DNA from: Pseudomonadales bacterium
GTDB taxonomy: Bacteria; Pseudomonadota; Gammaproteobacteria; Pseudomonadales; UBA5862
Assembly: GCA_024234215.1 (NCBI GenBank)
Contig: JACKOQ010000006.1
Coordinates: 1 to 64,000, forward strand
Reading direction: 5' to 3'
Length of the DNA stretch: 64,000 nt
Made by a program: the position numbers and the translations under genes. The notes below the pieces were generated by a model. That model ran no database searches and was not told where the DNA came from. It worked only from the letters and a program-made list of their open reading frames with translations. This document shows, piece by piece, positions 41,389 to 50,559 of the stretch (position 1 is its first letter; the number at the start of each line of letters is the position of its first letter).

Positions 41389-41523
41389 GCGCCTGCTGCG
41401 CCGGCCGGGTCAAGAGTGATATATTCGCGCGCGGCGTCCAGACGCTGAACAGAAGATAAAAACACCACACCAAGCACGCCAGGGCCGGCATCCACAACCG
41501 GCAGGTGCTCGACAAGGAGAACC

Positions 41524-42744
41524 ATGATGTCAACCGAATCGGCCGAGTTGCGCGAATTCCGCGCCCAAGTCCACAACTGGCTCAAGAGCAACCGGCCACC
41601 CAAGCCGAGCTTCCCGCTGCCGCAATCCTTCACCGAAGTGGGCAACAACGATCAGTTCGAATACCTGCGCGACTGGCAGCAGAAGGTCTATGAGGCGGGC
41701 TACCTCGGCATGGCCTGGCCCAAGCAGTACGGCGGTGGCGGCATGCCGCAGGCCTATCAGGACATCGTCACCGAAGAGATGTACCGGCTGCGCACGCCAC
41801 TGATGGTCAATGCAGTGGGGCTGTCATGGGCCGGCCCGACCATTCTCAAGCATGGCACCGAGGCGCAGAAGAAGAAGTACATCCGGCCGATTCTGGAGGC
41901 CAGCGAAATCTGGTGTCAGGGTTTCTCCGAGCCCGACCACGGCTCCGACCTCGGCAATGTGCAGACCCGTGCCGTGCGCGACGAGGCCAGCGGCGACTAC
42001 ATCATCAATGGCCGCAAGATCTGGACCACGCTGGGTGAGCAGGCCAAGCACATCATTCTGCTGGCGCGCACCAACCCCAATGCGCCGAACAAGTATGCCG
42101 GCCTCAGCTTCTTTCTGGCGCCGATGGATGTTCCCGGCGTCGAGGTGCTGCCGATCAAGAAGATCACCCATGAGTACGGCTTCAACGAGACCGTCTTCAC
42201 CGACGTGCGCATCCCGGCCGAGAGCATGATGGGCAACGAGGGCGAGGGCTGGTTCATCGCCATGACGGTGCTGACCTTCGAGCGCGGCGTGACCGGCGGT
42301 CAGGCCGGCGGCAACATGATGGAGATCAAGAACGTGCATGACATCCATGCACTGGGCCGCGGGCTGTTCCGCGATGGCAAGCTGGCACTGCAAGACCCGT
42401 CGCTGCGGGCCGAGCTGATCGATCTCTACATCACCGAGCGGGCGCACAAGCTGAACAAGCTCCGTGAGGATTTCCCGGTACTGCAAACGCCAGAGCGGAC
42501 CGGCGGGCTTGGCCTCGGCAACAAGCTGGTGATGTCGGAAGATCGCCACCAGATGGCGCAGTTCGCGGTGCGCATGCTGGGCAACCAGACGCTGCTCTAC
42601 GCCGATGATCCCGATGTGACGGCCGATGGCCTGTGGCAGCATGCCCGGCTGGCCGCCTTCGCCGGTTCGATTGGCGGCGGCACCACCGAAGTGCAGCGCA
42701 ACATCATCGCCGAGCGGGTGCTTCGCCTGCCCAAATCGCGCTGA
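41524..42744 (+). CDS. Acyl-CoA dehydrogenase (large-subunit type)
   Basis: 406 residues, FAD-dependent. GFSEPDHGSDLGNVQTRA is the FAD/substrate loop and IGGGTTEVQRNIIAERVL the C-terminal signature. AAGGAG lies 5 nt before ATG. It resembles the larger partner of two-gene acyl-CoA dehydrogenases such as the PimC/PimD and FadE-pair type, and is followed after 56 bp by a second dehydrogenase gene, so the pair probably forms one heteromeric enzyme. The acyl-CoA substrate cannot be told. Confidence 0.9.
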   Translation: MMSTESAELREFRAQVHNWLKSNRPPKPSFPLPQSFTEVGNNDQFEYLRDWQQKVYEAGYLGMAWPKQYGGGGMPQAYQDIVTEEMYRLRTPLMVNAVGLSWAGPTILKHGTEAQKKKYIRPILEASEIWCQGFSEPDHGSDLGNVQTRAVRDEASGDYIINGRKIWTTLGEQAKHIILLARTNPNAPNKYAGLSFFLAPMDVPGVEVLPIKKITHEYGFNETVFTDVRIPAESMMGNEGEGWFIAMTVLTFERGVTGGQAGGNMMEIKNVHDIHALGRGLFRDGKLALQDPSLRAELIDLYITERAHKLNKLREDFPVLQTPERTGGLGLGNKLVMSEDRHQMAQFAVRMLGNQTLLYADDPDVTADGLWQHARLAAFAGSIGGGTTEVQRNIIAERVLRLPKSR

Positions 42745-42800
42745 GCGCGGCCACACTGCCACCCGTGCGTTGATACCTCATTGATAAAAAGGTCAAGGAC

Positions 42801-43958
42801 ATGAATCTTTCCGAAACAGAACTGAATTTCCAATGCAGCGAAGAGCTGGGGATGCTGACCGACGCCGCCACCAGCTACCTGCGCGAGAACTCCACCATCG
42901 CCGACGCCCGCCGTCTGGCCGAGACCGACAGCGGCTACTCTCCCGAGCAGTGGCAGACGCTGGCCGAGATGGGCTGGCTGGGGCTGGCCACGCCCGAAGA
43001 GTTCGGCGGCAGCGGCCTGGGCTATGTCGAGCTGACCAAGATCAGCGAGCTGATGGGCCGTTACCTCTTCTCCTCCCCGTTCCTGGCCACCACGCTGGCC
43101 AGCCAGGCGCTGATCGCCAGCCATGATGAAGACAAGAAGATGCAGTGGCTGCCAGAGCTCAGCAGTGGCAGCAGCATTGCCACGCTGGCACTGATGGAGC
43201 AGAACAACTCCTGGGAGCTGGGCGACATCACCTGCACCGCCGACAGCAGTGGCGACGGCTACCGCCTCGACGGCATCAAGCAGTTCGTCCTCGACGGCCA
43301 GAATGCCGACCTGATGCTGGTGACCGCACTGCTGAAGGGTCGACCGGCGCTGTTCCTGCTGACCCCTGATCTGGTGAAAAAGCTCGTTCAGCGTCCGGAA
43401 CAGTTGACCCACCACGCCCGCCGCAGCAGCCGCTTCAGGTTCGGTGGCCTGCAACTGCCGAAATCGGCCCTGCTGGCCGAGGGGGACGAAGCCAGGCGGA
43501 TTCTCGGCCATGTTCACTCGCTGGCCTGGCTGCTGCTGGCCGCCGACCATGCCGGCACCGCCAACGGCGCCATCGAGCTGACCGCCGAATACCTGCGGGT
43601 GCGCAAGCAGTTCGGCAAATACATCGGCACTTACCAGGCGCTCTCTCACCCGCTGGTCAACGCGGCGATGCTGACCGAAGACACCCTCTCGCTCGCCTAC
43701 CATGGTGCTGCACTGTTCGATGGCACCCTGGGTGGGCAGTCGGAGATCTCCGCCCGCATGGCCAAGGTGCGCGGTGGCGAGGCCAGCACGCTGGCCGGCT
43801 CACGGGCGATCCAGTCGCATGGCGGCATGGGCTTCACCTGGGAGTGTCACGCCCACCTCTACTTCAAGCGTGGACAGTGGAACGAGTACAGCTTTGGCGA
43901 TGGCGGCCACCAGAAACGTCATCTTGCCGATCTGATCATCGGTGACCTGCCGCACTGA
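42801..43958 (+). CDS. Acyl-CoA dehydrogenase (partner subunit)
   Basis: 385 residues. LGLATPEEFGGSGLGYVELT and the C-terminal half (EYLRVRKQFGKYIGTYQAL, then QSHGGMGFTWECHAHLYFKR) are typical of the smaller, diverged partner in acyl-CoA dehydrogenase pairs. The usual W-C-x-T/SEP FAD loop is replaced by TLALMEQNNSWELGD, suggesting it supports the first subunit. AAGGAC precedes ATG by 5 nt. Followed by a strong hairpin. Confidence 0.88.
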   Translation: MNLSETELNFQCSEELGMLTDAATSYLRENSTIADARRLAETDSGYSPEQWQTLAEMGWLGLATPEEFGGSGLGYVELTKISELMGRYLFSSPFLATTLASQALIASHDEDKKMQWLPELSSGSSIATLALMEQNNSWELGDITCTADSSGDGYRLDGIKQFVLDGQNADLMLVTALLKGRPALFLLTPDLVKKLVQRPEQLTHHARRSSRFRFGGLQLPKSALLAEGDEARRILGHVHSLAWLLLAADHAGTANGAIELTAEYLRVRKQFGKYIGTYQALSHPLVNAAMLTEDTLSLAYHGAALFDGTLGGQSEISARMAKVRGGEASTLAGSRAIQSHGGMGFTWECHAHLYFKRGQWNEYSFGDGGHQKRHLADLIIGDLPH

Positions 43959-43965
43959 TCTGGCC

Positions 43966-44005
43966 CTCCATGGCTGGGCCGGAGCGTTCCGGTTCAGCCA
44001 TGGAG
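43966..44005 (+). terminator. Long hairpin after the dehydrogenase pair (no U-run)
   Basis: CTCCATGGCTG (43966-43976) pairs with CAGCCATGGAG (43995-44005), and inside CCGGA (43979-43983) with TCCGG (43988-43992): a 16-bp stem with a 2x2 internal loop. No T-run follows, so termination would need a factor; mRNA stabilisation is the alternative. Confidence 0.6.
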
Positions 44006-44077
44006 CCGATGTTCGAGCTTGGCAGCTCGATTGCTTCATGAAGAGAGGAATGACCGGGATTTTCAAGGGCAACCCGC

Positions 44078-44614
44078 ATGAAACCGTCACCACGGCTGAT
44101 TCCTCTGCATTCCGATTCTGGCACTGATCTTTCCCCTGACGAACAGGCCGCAGTCACGGTGGCCCTCGACGGCCAGTGCGACCAATCGGCGCTGCTGCCG
44201 ATCCTCCACGCAGTGCAGGATGCGCTCGGTTATGTGCCCAGCGCCGCCGTCCCGCTGATCGCCCACCAGCTCAACCTCTCCCGCGCCGAAGTGCATGGCG
44301 TGGTCAGCTTTTATCACTGGTTTCGCCAGCAGCCACCGGGCCAGCATGTGCTCCACCTCTGCCGCGCCGAGGCGTGTCAGACGGTGGGCGGCCGCGCACT
44401 CGAAGCCCATGTCATGCGCACCCTCGCCGTCGAGTTCGGCCAGACCAGCGCCGACGGCGCAGTCACGCTGGAGCCGGTCTACTGCCTGGGCAACTGCGCG
44501 CTGGGCCCCTCACTGATGGTCGATGGCACACTGCATGGCCGCGTGACGGCCAGCCGCTTCGATCAACTGCTGCGCCAGCTGCGCGACGACGCCGACGAGG
44601 CCGCAGCACCATGA
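44078..44614 (+). CDS. fdsG: NAD-dependent formate dehydrogenase gamma subunit
   Basis: 178 residues, NuoE-like. The [2Fe-2S] ligands are in LCRAEACQTVGG (C-x4-C) and VYCLGNCALGP (C-x3-C). It carries electrons between FdsB and FdsA. AAGGG lies 8 nt before ATG. First gene of a five-gene operon fdsG-fdsB-fdsA-fdhD-fdsD; its stop overlaps fdsB by 4 nt. Confidence 0.94.
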   Translation: MKPSPRLIPLHSDSGTDLSPDEQAAVTVALDGQCDQSALLPILHAVQDALGYVPSAAVPLIAHQLNLSRAEVHGVVSFYHWFRQQPPGQHVLHLCRAEACQTVGGRALEAHVMRTLAVEFGQTSADGAVTLEPVYCLGNCALGPSLMVDGTLHGRVTASRFDQLLRQLRDDADEAAAP

Positions 44615-46167
44615 CTGTCCGGCTCTATCTGCCCGGTGATGCCTCGGCACTCTCGGTCGGCGCCGAGCAGACCGCCCAGGCGCTCATCGCCGAGGCGCGA
44701 CAGCGTGGCAGCGAGATCGAACTGATCCGCAACGGCTCGCGCGGCCTGTTCTGGCTGGAGCCGCTGCTCGAGGTGGTCACGCCCGGCGGGCGGCTCGCCT
44801 ATGGCCCGGTGACGGCCGAGGATGTCGCGGGACTGTTCGATGCCGGCCTGCTGCAGGGCGGCCACCATCCGCTGGCCTTGGGGCCGACCGAAGAGATTCC
44901 CTGGCTGAAGCGGCAGCGGCGGCTCACCTGTGCCCGCATCGGTCTGATCGATCCAGCCAGCCTCAGCGATTTTGTCTCCCATGGCGGTTACCGGGGTCTG
45001 CAACAGGCTTTTGCGATCGGCCCCGAAGAGACACTGAAAACCGTCGCCGACTCCGGTCTGCGCGGCCGTGGCGGCGCGGCCTTTGCCACCGGCCGCAAGT
45101 GGCGGACCGTGGCCGAAACGCCGGCCACCCAGAAATACATCGTCTGCAATGCCGACGAAGGCGACTCCGGCACCTTTGCCGACCGCCTGCTGCTGGAGGG
45201 TGATCCCTTCGCGCTGATCGAAGGCATGACCATCGCCGGTTTCGCCACTGGCGCAACCGAAGGCTACATCTATCTGCGCTGCGAATACCCGCACGCCGCC
45301 CGTGCGCTGCGCAAGGCGATCGCCACCGCGCGCAGCGAGGGCCATCTGGGCGAGAACATCCTCGGCAGCGGCCACCACTTCGACCTGCAACTGCGTCTCG
45401 GTGCCGGTGCCTACATCTGCGGCGAAGAGAGCGCACTGCTCGAGAGCCTGGAGGGACGCCGCGGTCAGGTGCGCTTTCGCCCGCCGCTGCCGGCAGTCAA
45501 GGGACTGTTTGGTGCACCCACCGTCGTCAACAACGTCATCACCCTCACCTCGGTGCCGACCATTCTTGCCGAGGGTGCCGACAGCTACCGCGCCCTCGGC
45601 AGCGGCCAGTCGCGTGGCACGCTGCCGATTCAACTGGGCGGCAACATTCGTCATGGGGGACTGATCGAACTGCCCTTCGGCGTGACCCTGAACGAGCTGC
45701 TCCACGACCATGGCGGCGGCAGCGCCAGTGGTCGGCCGATCCGCGCGGTGCAGGTGGGTGGCCCGTTGGGCGCCTACCATCCGGTCAGCCAGTTCGACAC
45801 CGCCATCGACTACGAAGCCTTCGCGGCGATCGGCGGCATGCTCGGCCATGGCGGCATCGTGGTGTTCGATGACAGCGTCGACCTGGCCGAACAGGCGCGT
45901 CATGCCATGGCGTTCTGCGCCCATGAGTCCTGTGGCAAGTGCACGCCCTGCCGCATCGGTTCGACCCGTGGCGTCGAGGTGATCGACCGCCTGCGTGCCG
46001 GGCAGGAGCCGCTGGCGCAGCAGGCACTGCTGCGCGACCTCTGCCACACCCTGACCCACGCTTCGCTCTGTGGCCTCGGCAGCCTCACCCCCTATCCGGT
46101 GCTGAGTGCCCTCGACCACTTTCCCGAAGATTTCCAACCGCGACCGGTTGGCTCCACTGTGCAGTGA
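44611..46167 (+). CDS. fdsB: NAD-dependent formate dehydrogenase beta subunit
   Basis: 518 residues from ATG 44611, NuoF-like with an N-terminal thioredoxin-like extension. GLRGRGGAAFATGRKW is the FMN/NADH loop, CGEESALLESLEGRRGQVR the conserved block, and HESCGKCTPCRIGSTRG the [4Fe-4S] site. It passes electrons from formate oxidation to NAD+. The frame extends upstream over fdsG but ATGA overlap sets the start. Confidence 0.95.
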   Translation: MTVRLYLPGDASALSVGAEQTAQALIAEARQRGSEIELIRNGSRGLFWLEPLLEVVTPGGRLAYGPVTAEDVAGLFDAGLLQGGHHPLALGPTEEIPWLKRQRRLTCARIGLIDPASLSDFVSHGGYRGLQQAFAIGPEETLKTVADSGLRGRGGAAFATGRKWRTVAETPATQKYIVCNADEGDSGTFADRLLLEGDPFALIEGMTIAGFATGATEGYIYLRCEYPHAARALRKAIATARSEGHLGENILGSGHHFDLQLRLGAGAYICGEESALLESLEGRRGQVRFRPPLPAVKGLFGAPTVVNNVITLTSVPTILAEGADSYRALGSGQSRGTLPIQLGGNIRHGGLIELPFGVTLNELLHDHGGGSASGRPIRAVQVGGPLGAYHPVSQFDTAIDYEAFAAIGGMLGHGGIVVFDDSVDLAEQARHAMAFCAHESCGKCTPCRIGSTRGVEVIDRLRAGQEPLAQQALLRDLCHTLTHASLCGLGSLTPYPVLSALDHFPEDFQPRPVGSTVQ

Positions 46168-46174
46168 GGTCGCC

Positions 46175-48964
46175 ATGCGTTCGATCGCCGAAACCGACCT
46201 GGGAACCCCCGCCAGCCCTTCGACCGAACAGATCAGCCTGACCATCGATGGCCAGCCGGTGACCGTTCCGGCCGGCAGCTCGGTGCTGCGCGCCGCCGCC
46301 AGCCTCGGCACGCAAATCCCCCGGCTCTGCGCCACCGATCAACTGGAGCCCTTCGGCTCGTGCCGGCTCTGTCTGGTGCAGATCGATGGCATGAAGGGCT
46401 ATCCCGCCTCCTGCACCACCCAGGTGGCCGAAGGGATGCAGGTGACCAGCCAGAGTGCCGAACTGGCCCGACTGCGGCGCGGGGTGATGGAGCTCTACAT
46501 CTCCGATCATCCGCTCGACTGCCTCACCTGCCCGGCCAACGGCCACTGCGAACTGCAACAGATGGCCGGTGCGGTGGGTCTGCGCGAGGTGCGCTATGGC
46601 CATGACGGCGCCAACCATCTCGCTCTGGCCAAGGATGAGAGCAACCCCTACTTCAGCTTTGATCCGGCCAAGTGCATCCTCTGTTCACGCTGCGTGCGTG
46701 CCTGCGATGAACAGCAGGGCACATTGGCACTGACCATCGACGGCCGCGGTTTCGACGCCAAGGTGGTGGCCAGTCAGAAGGCCACCTTTCTCGATTCGGA
46801 GTGTGTTTCCTGCGGTGCCTGTGTGCAGGCCTGCCCGACCGCGACCCTGAGCGAAAAATCGCTGATCGAGCTGGGACAGGCCGAACACAGCGTCGTCACC
46901 ACCTGTGCCTACTGCGGCGTGGGCTGTTCGTTCCGTGCCGAGATGCGTGGCGAGACGGTGGTGCGCATGGTGCCGGACAGCCGGGGCGCCGCCAACCATG
47001 GCCACGCCTGCGTCAAGGGCCGCTTCGCCATCGGTTACGCCACCCACCCCGACCGCATCACCCGGCCGCTGCTGCGCGAGAAAATCAGCGACCCGTGGCG
47101 CGAAGTGAGCTGGGAAGAGGCGATTGCCGAGGCCGCCGCCCGCTTTCGTTCGATCCAGGCCCGCCATGGCCGCGATGCCATCGGCGGCATCACCTCGTCG
47201 CGCTGCAGCAATGAAGAGACCTATCTGGTGCAGAAGCTGGTGCGGGCCGGTTTCGGCAACAACAACGTCGACACCTGTGCCCGGGTCTGCCACGCGCCGA
47301 CCGGTTACGGGCTCAAGCAGACACTGGGAGAATCGGCCGGCACCCAGAACTTCGATTCGGTGATGCAGGCCGACGTGATTCTGATCATCGGCGCCAACCC
47401 GACCGATGGCCATCCGGTCTTCGCCTCGCAACTGAAGCGGCGGCTGCGCCAAGGCGCCCGACTGATTGTGGCCGATCCGCGCCGGATCGATCTGGTGCGC
47501 TCGCCGCACATCGAGGCCGCCTGGCATCTGCAACTGCGCCCCGGCACCAATGTCGCGCTGATCAACGCACTGGCCCATGTCATCGTCACCGAATCACTGG
47601 TCGACGAGGCCTTTGTGCAACAGCGTTGTGACATGCAGTCATTCGAGCGCTGGCGCCGGTTCGTCGCCGACGATCGGCACTCGCCTGAAGCCACCGAATC
47701 GATCACCGGCGTGCCGGCTGCCAGCCTGCGCGCCGCTGCGCGGCTCTATGCCAGCGGTGGCAACAGCGCCATCTACTACGGGCTGGGGGTGACCGAGCAC
47801 AGCCAGGGCTCGACGATGGTGATGGGCATTGCCAATCTGGCGATGGCCGCCGGACAGCTCGGCCGTGCCGGGGTCGGCGTCAACCCGCTGCGGGGACAGA
47901 ACAACGTCCAGGGCGCCTGTGACATGGGCTCCTTTCCGCATGAGTTTCCGGGCTATCGCCATGTCTCCGATGCGCAGACACGCCAGGCATTCGAAAGTGC
48001 CTGGGGCGTGCCGCTGCAAGGCGAACCCGGATTGCGCCTGCCCAACATGTTCGAGGCGGCCATCGATGGCGAATTCTTCGGCCTCTACATCCAGGGCGAG
48101 GACATCGCCCAGTCGGAACCCGACAGCCAGCGTGTTGCCAATGCGTTGCGCGCGATGGAGTGCGTCGTGGTGCAGGATCTGTTTCTGAACCAGACCAGCC
48201 AGTTCGCCCACATCTTTCTGCCCGGTTCGTCGTTCCTCGAAAAGGAGGGCACCTTCACCAATGCCGAGCGGCGCATCTCGCGGGTGCGCCAGGTGATGCG
48301 GCCCAGGGCCGGCCATGCCGACTGGCAGATCACCCAGATGCTGTCGAATGCACTCGGCCATTCGATGCACTACGGCCATCCGTCCGAGATCATGGCCGAA
48401 ATCGCCAGTCTGACCCCGAGTTTTTCCGGCGTCAGCTATGAAAAACTCGACCGTCTGGGCAGCATCCAGTGGCCCTGTGACGCCCGCCATCCCGATGGAA
48501 CAGTGGTGATGCACAGCGAAACATTCACCCGTGGCCTCGGGCAGTTCATGGTCACCGAGTATGTGCCGACCGAGGAGCGGGTCAATGCCGAATATCCGCT
48601 GATTCTGACCACCGGCCGCATCCTGTCGCAGTACAACGTCGGCACCCAGACCCGCCGCACCGCCAACCTGCTCTGGCATGACCAGGATCTCGTCGAGATC
48701 CATCCGCACGATGCCGAAGAGCGCGGCATCGGCGCGAACGACTGGGTGCGGCTGCAGAGCCGCTCCGGCGCCACGCTGATGCGCGTTCAGATCACCGACC
48801 GGGTGCCACCCGGCGTGGTCTACACCACCTTTCACTTTCCCGAGTCGGGCGCCAACATCCTCACCACCGAGAACTCCGACTGGGCCACCAACTGTCCGGA
48901 ATACAAGGTGACGGCCGTGCAGCTGACCCGCGTCAAGCCGCCAGCCCAGGCGGTGCCGCAGTGA
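46175..48964 (+). CDS. fdsA: NAD-dependent formate dehydrogenase alpha (catalytic) subunit
   Basis: 929 residues from ATG 46175 (GAGG 5 nt upstream). The N-terminus is NuoG-like with [2Fe-2S] ligands (LCATDQLEPFGSCRLC), HPLDCLTCPANGHCELQQM and ferredoxin-type [4Fe-4S] clusters (CILCSRCVRACDE, CVSCGACVQACPT). The molybdopterin domain starts at TTCAYCGVGCSFRAE ([4Fe-4S]) and has DTCARVCHAPTGYGL, the conserved catalytic Cys-His region. It oxidises formate to CO2 on bis-MGD Mo. Confidence 0.96.
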   Translation: MRSIAETDLGTPASPSTEQISLTIDGQPVTVPAGSSVLRAAASLGTQIPRLCATDQLEPFGSCRLCLVQIDGMKGYPASCTTQVAEGMQVTSQSAELARLRRGVMELYISDHPLDCLTCPANGHCELQQMAGAVGLREVRYGHDGANHLALAKDESNPYFSFDPAKCILCSRCVRACDEQQGTLALTIDGRGFDAKVVASQKATFLDSECVSCGACVQACPTATLSEKSLIELGQAEHSVVTTCAYCGVGCSFRAEMRGETVVRMVPDSRGAANHGHACVKGRFAIGYATHPDRITRPLLREKISDPWREVSWEEAIAEAAARFRSIQARHGRDAIGGITSSRCSNEETYLVQKLVRAGFGNNNVDTCARVCHAPTGYGLKQTLGESAGTQNFDSVMQADVILIIGANPTDGHPVFASQLKRRLRQGARLIVADPRRIDLVRSPHIEAAWHLQLRPGTNVALINALAHVIVTESLVDEAFVQQRCDMQSFERWRRFVADDRHSPEATESITGVPAASLRAAARLYASGGNSAIYYGLGVTEHSQGSTMVMGIANLAMAAGQLGRAGVGVNPLRGQNNVQGACDMGSFPHEFPGYRHVSDAQTRQAFESAWGVPLQGEPGLRLPNMFEAAIDGEFFGLYIQGEDIAQSEPDSQRVANALRAMECVVVQDLFLNQTSQFAHIFLPGSSFLEKEGTFTNAERRISRVRQVMRPRAGHADWQITQMLSNALGHSMHYGHPSEIMAEIASLTPSFSGVSYEKLDRLGSIQWPCDARHPDGTVVMHSETFTRGLGQFMVTEYVPTEERVNAEYPLILTTGRILSQYNVGTQTRRTANLLWHDQDLVEIHPHDAEERGIGANDWVRLQSRSGATLMRVQITDRVPPGVVYTTFHFPESGANILTTENSDWATNCPEYKVTAVQLTRVKPPAQAVPQ

Positions 48965-49821
48965 TGGAGAGCTCGACTCCACCCGCCGGCACCGCTGCGG
49001 TCACGGTGACCACCGTGCAGGATGGCCGGATCAGCCGTGCAGCCGATCTGCTCGCCACCGAGGTGCCGGTGGCGCTCCACTGCAATGGCTCTCCTTTCGT
49101 GGTGATGATGGCGACACCACACCAGCTCGACGACTTCGCCCACGGCTTTTCGGTCAGCGAAGGGTTGGTCGACTCGATCGACGAGATCACTGCCTGCGCA
49201 GTCCGTCCCATCGAACCCGGACGCCCGCTGGCCGGCTTCGAGATCGCCCTGCAAATTCCACCGGCACGCCATGCCGCGCTGCTGAAGCGGCAGCGCAACC
49301 TGCTCGGTCGCAGCAGTTGCGGGCTCTGCGGCACCGCCACCATCGAGGCCGCCATGCACTCACCGCGGCCAGTGACCAGCTCCATGACGCTGCCGACCGG
49401 TGCCATCGACCGGGCGCTTGCGGCGCTCGCGCATCATCAACCGCTGAACCAGCTGACCGGCGCGTTGCATGGCGCCGCCTGGTGCACGATCACCGGCGAA
49501 ATCACTGCCCTGCACGAGGATGTCGGCCGCCACAATGCGCTCGACAAGCTGATTGGCCAGCGACTGCGCGCACGGGATGATTTCGCCGCCGGCTTCGCGC
49601 TGATCACCAGCCGTGCCAGCTATGAGATGGTGCAGAAGTCTGCCAGCGTCGGAATTGCCGTTCTGGTCGCCGTCTCGGCACCCACCCTGGCAGCGGTTGA
49701 ACTCGCCACAGCCTGCAACATCACGCTGGTCGGCTTTGCCCGTGGCAACCGCCATCTGATCTACAGCCATCCGCAGCGGTTGCTGGCCAGCGCGGACTCC
49801 GGGCGGGTGGCCGCACGATGA
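48964..49821 (+). CDS. fdhD: Formate dehydrogenase accessory sulfurtransferase
   Basis: 285 residues. SSCGLCGTATIEAA holds the essential C-x2-C of FdhD, which transfers sulfur to the Mo cofactor of FdsA. Called FdsC in Cupriavidus-type operons. Its ATG overlaps the fdsA stop (TGATG), and its stop overlaps fdsD by 4 nt, so it is embedded in the structural operon. A GTG three bases earlier is the other possible start. Confidence 0.94.
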   Translation: MESSTPPAGTAAVTVTTVQDGRISRAADLLATEVPVALHCNGSPFVVMMATPHQLDDFAHGFSVSEGLVDSIDEITACAVRPIEPGRPLAGFEIALQIPPARHAALLKRQRNLLGRSSCGLCGTATIEAAMHSPRPVTSSMTLPTGAIDRALAALAHHQPLNQLTGALHGAAWCTITGEITALHEDVGRHNALDKLIGQRLRARDDFAAGFALITSRASYEMVQKSASVGIAVLVAVSAPTLAAVELATACNITLVGFARGNRHLIYSHPQRLLASADSGRVAAR

Positions 49822-50063
49822 GTGGGCAGCAGCTGGTAGAGATGGCCAATGACATCGCCACCTTCTTTGCGGCCGAGCCCGATCCGGCCGTGGCCACACT
49901 GGGCATCGAGAGCCACCTGCGCAAGTTCTGGTCGCCACGGATGCGCACGAAGCTGATCGAACAGTGGCGGCGCGATGACAGCGCACTGACGCCACTGGCC
50001 GCAGCAGCGGTGGCACGGCTGGCGCAGACCGAGCAGATCGACGAGGATCAGCCGCAGCAGTAG
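49818..50063 (+). CDS. fdsD: Formate dehydrogenase delta subunit
   Basis: 81 residues. LVEMANDIATFFAAEPDPAV and IESHLRKFWSPRMRTKLIEQ match FdsD, the small subunit or assembly factor that binds FdsA. Last gene of the fds operon; convergent terB is only 6 bp away. Confidence 0.92.
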   Translation: MSGQQLVEMANDIATFFAAEPDPAVATLGIESHLRKFWSPRMRTKLIEQWRRDDSALTPLAAAAVARLAQTEQIDEDQPQQ

Positions 50064-50069
50064 AGATCC

Positions 50070-50537
50070 CTACCCGATCGAGCCTGCGCCCCGCTGCTGC
50101 ACATGCAGTTTGGCGCCGATGAAGTCGCGGTGTGAGACGTAGAGCAATTCGGCCACCTTGCGGATCAGATGCTCCTCGTAGCGGTCGAGGCGGTTGTCGG
50201 CCAGCGCGATGCGCCACATCGCCTCGATCAGTGCCACCCGCTGGGGGTAGCTGTAGTGGTCACGAATCAGGTCGGTGAACTGGAACAGCGAGGTGGCCTC
50301 GCGCTGCGCCTGCTCCGCCAGTTCCAGCAAGGTCTCGACCTCCTCCGGTGCAAGCTGCTGATGTTGCTGCAGCAGCGTCAGCAGCGCTTCGCGCTCACGC
50401 GGATCGAAGGCATGGTCGGCACGCATCACCTCGACCAGCAGTGCCGCGGTGGCCAGCCGCAGCGCATGGCTGGCGTCACCCTGGTCCGCAGCGGGCTGAC
50501 ACATCCGCTCAAAGAACTCTCTGATCGCAAGCAGCAT
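50070..50537 (-). CDS. TerB family protein
   Basis: 155 residues, helical. LRLATAALLVEVMRADHAFD, REREALLTLLQQHQQLAPEE and LIEAMWRIALADNRLDRYEE are the duplicated TerB/DnaJ-like acid patches. The family is tied to tellurite resistance or membrane stress, but isolated members have unknown roles. Its 3' end abuts fdsD. Confidence 0.85.
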   Translation of the reverse strand: MLLAIREFFERMCQPAADQGDASHALRLATAALLVEVMRADHAFDPREREALLTLLQQHQQLAPEEVETLLELAEQAQREATSLFQFTDLIRDHYSYPQRVALIEAMWRIALADNRLDRYEEHLIRKVAELLYVSHRDFIGAKLHVQQRGAGSIG

Positions 50538-50559
50538 GGTGGTGCTCCGGTGGGTCGAT

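Noticed and set aside
44563..46335. 590-codon minus-strand frame opposite fdsB
   Set aside because: Antisense shadow; composition is low-complexity and it overlaps two certain genes.
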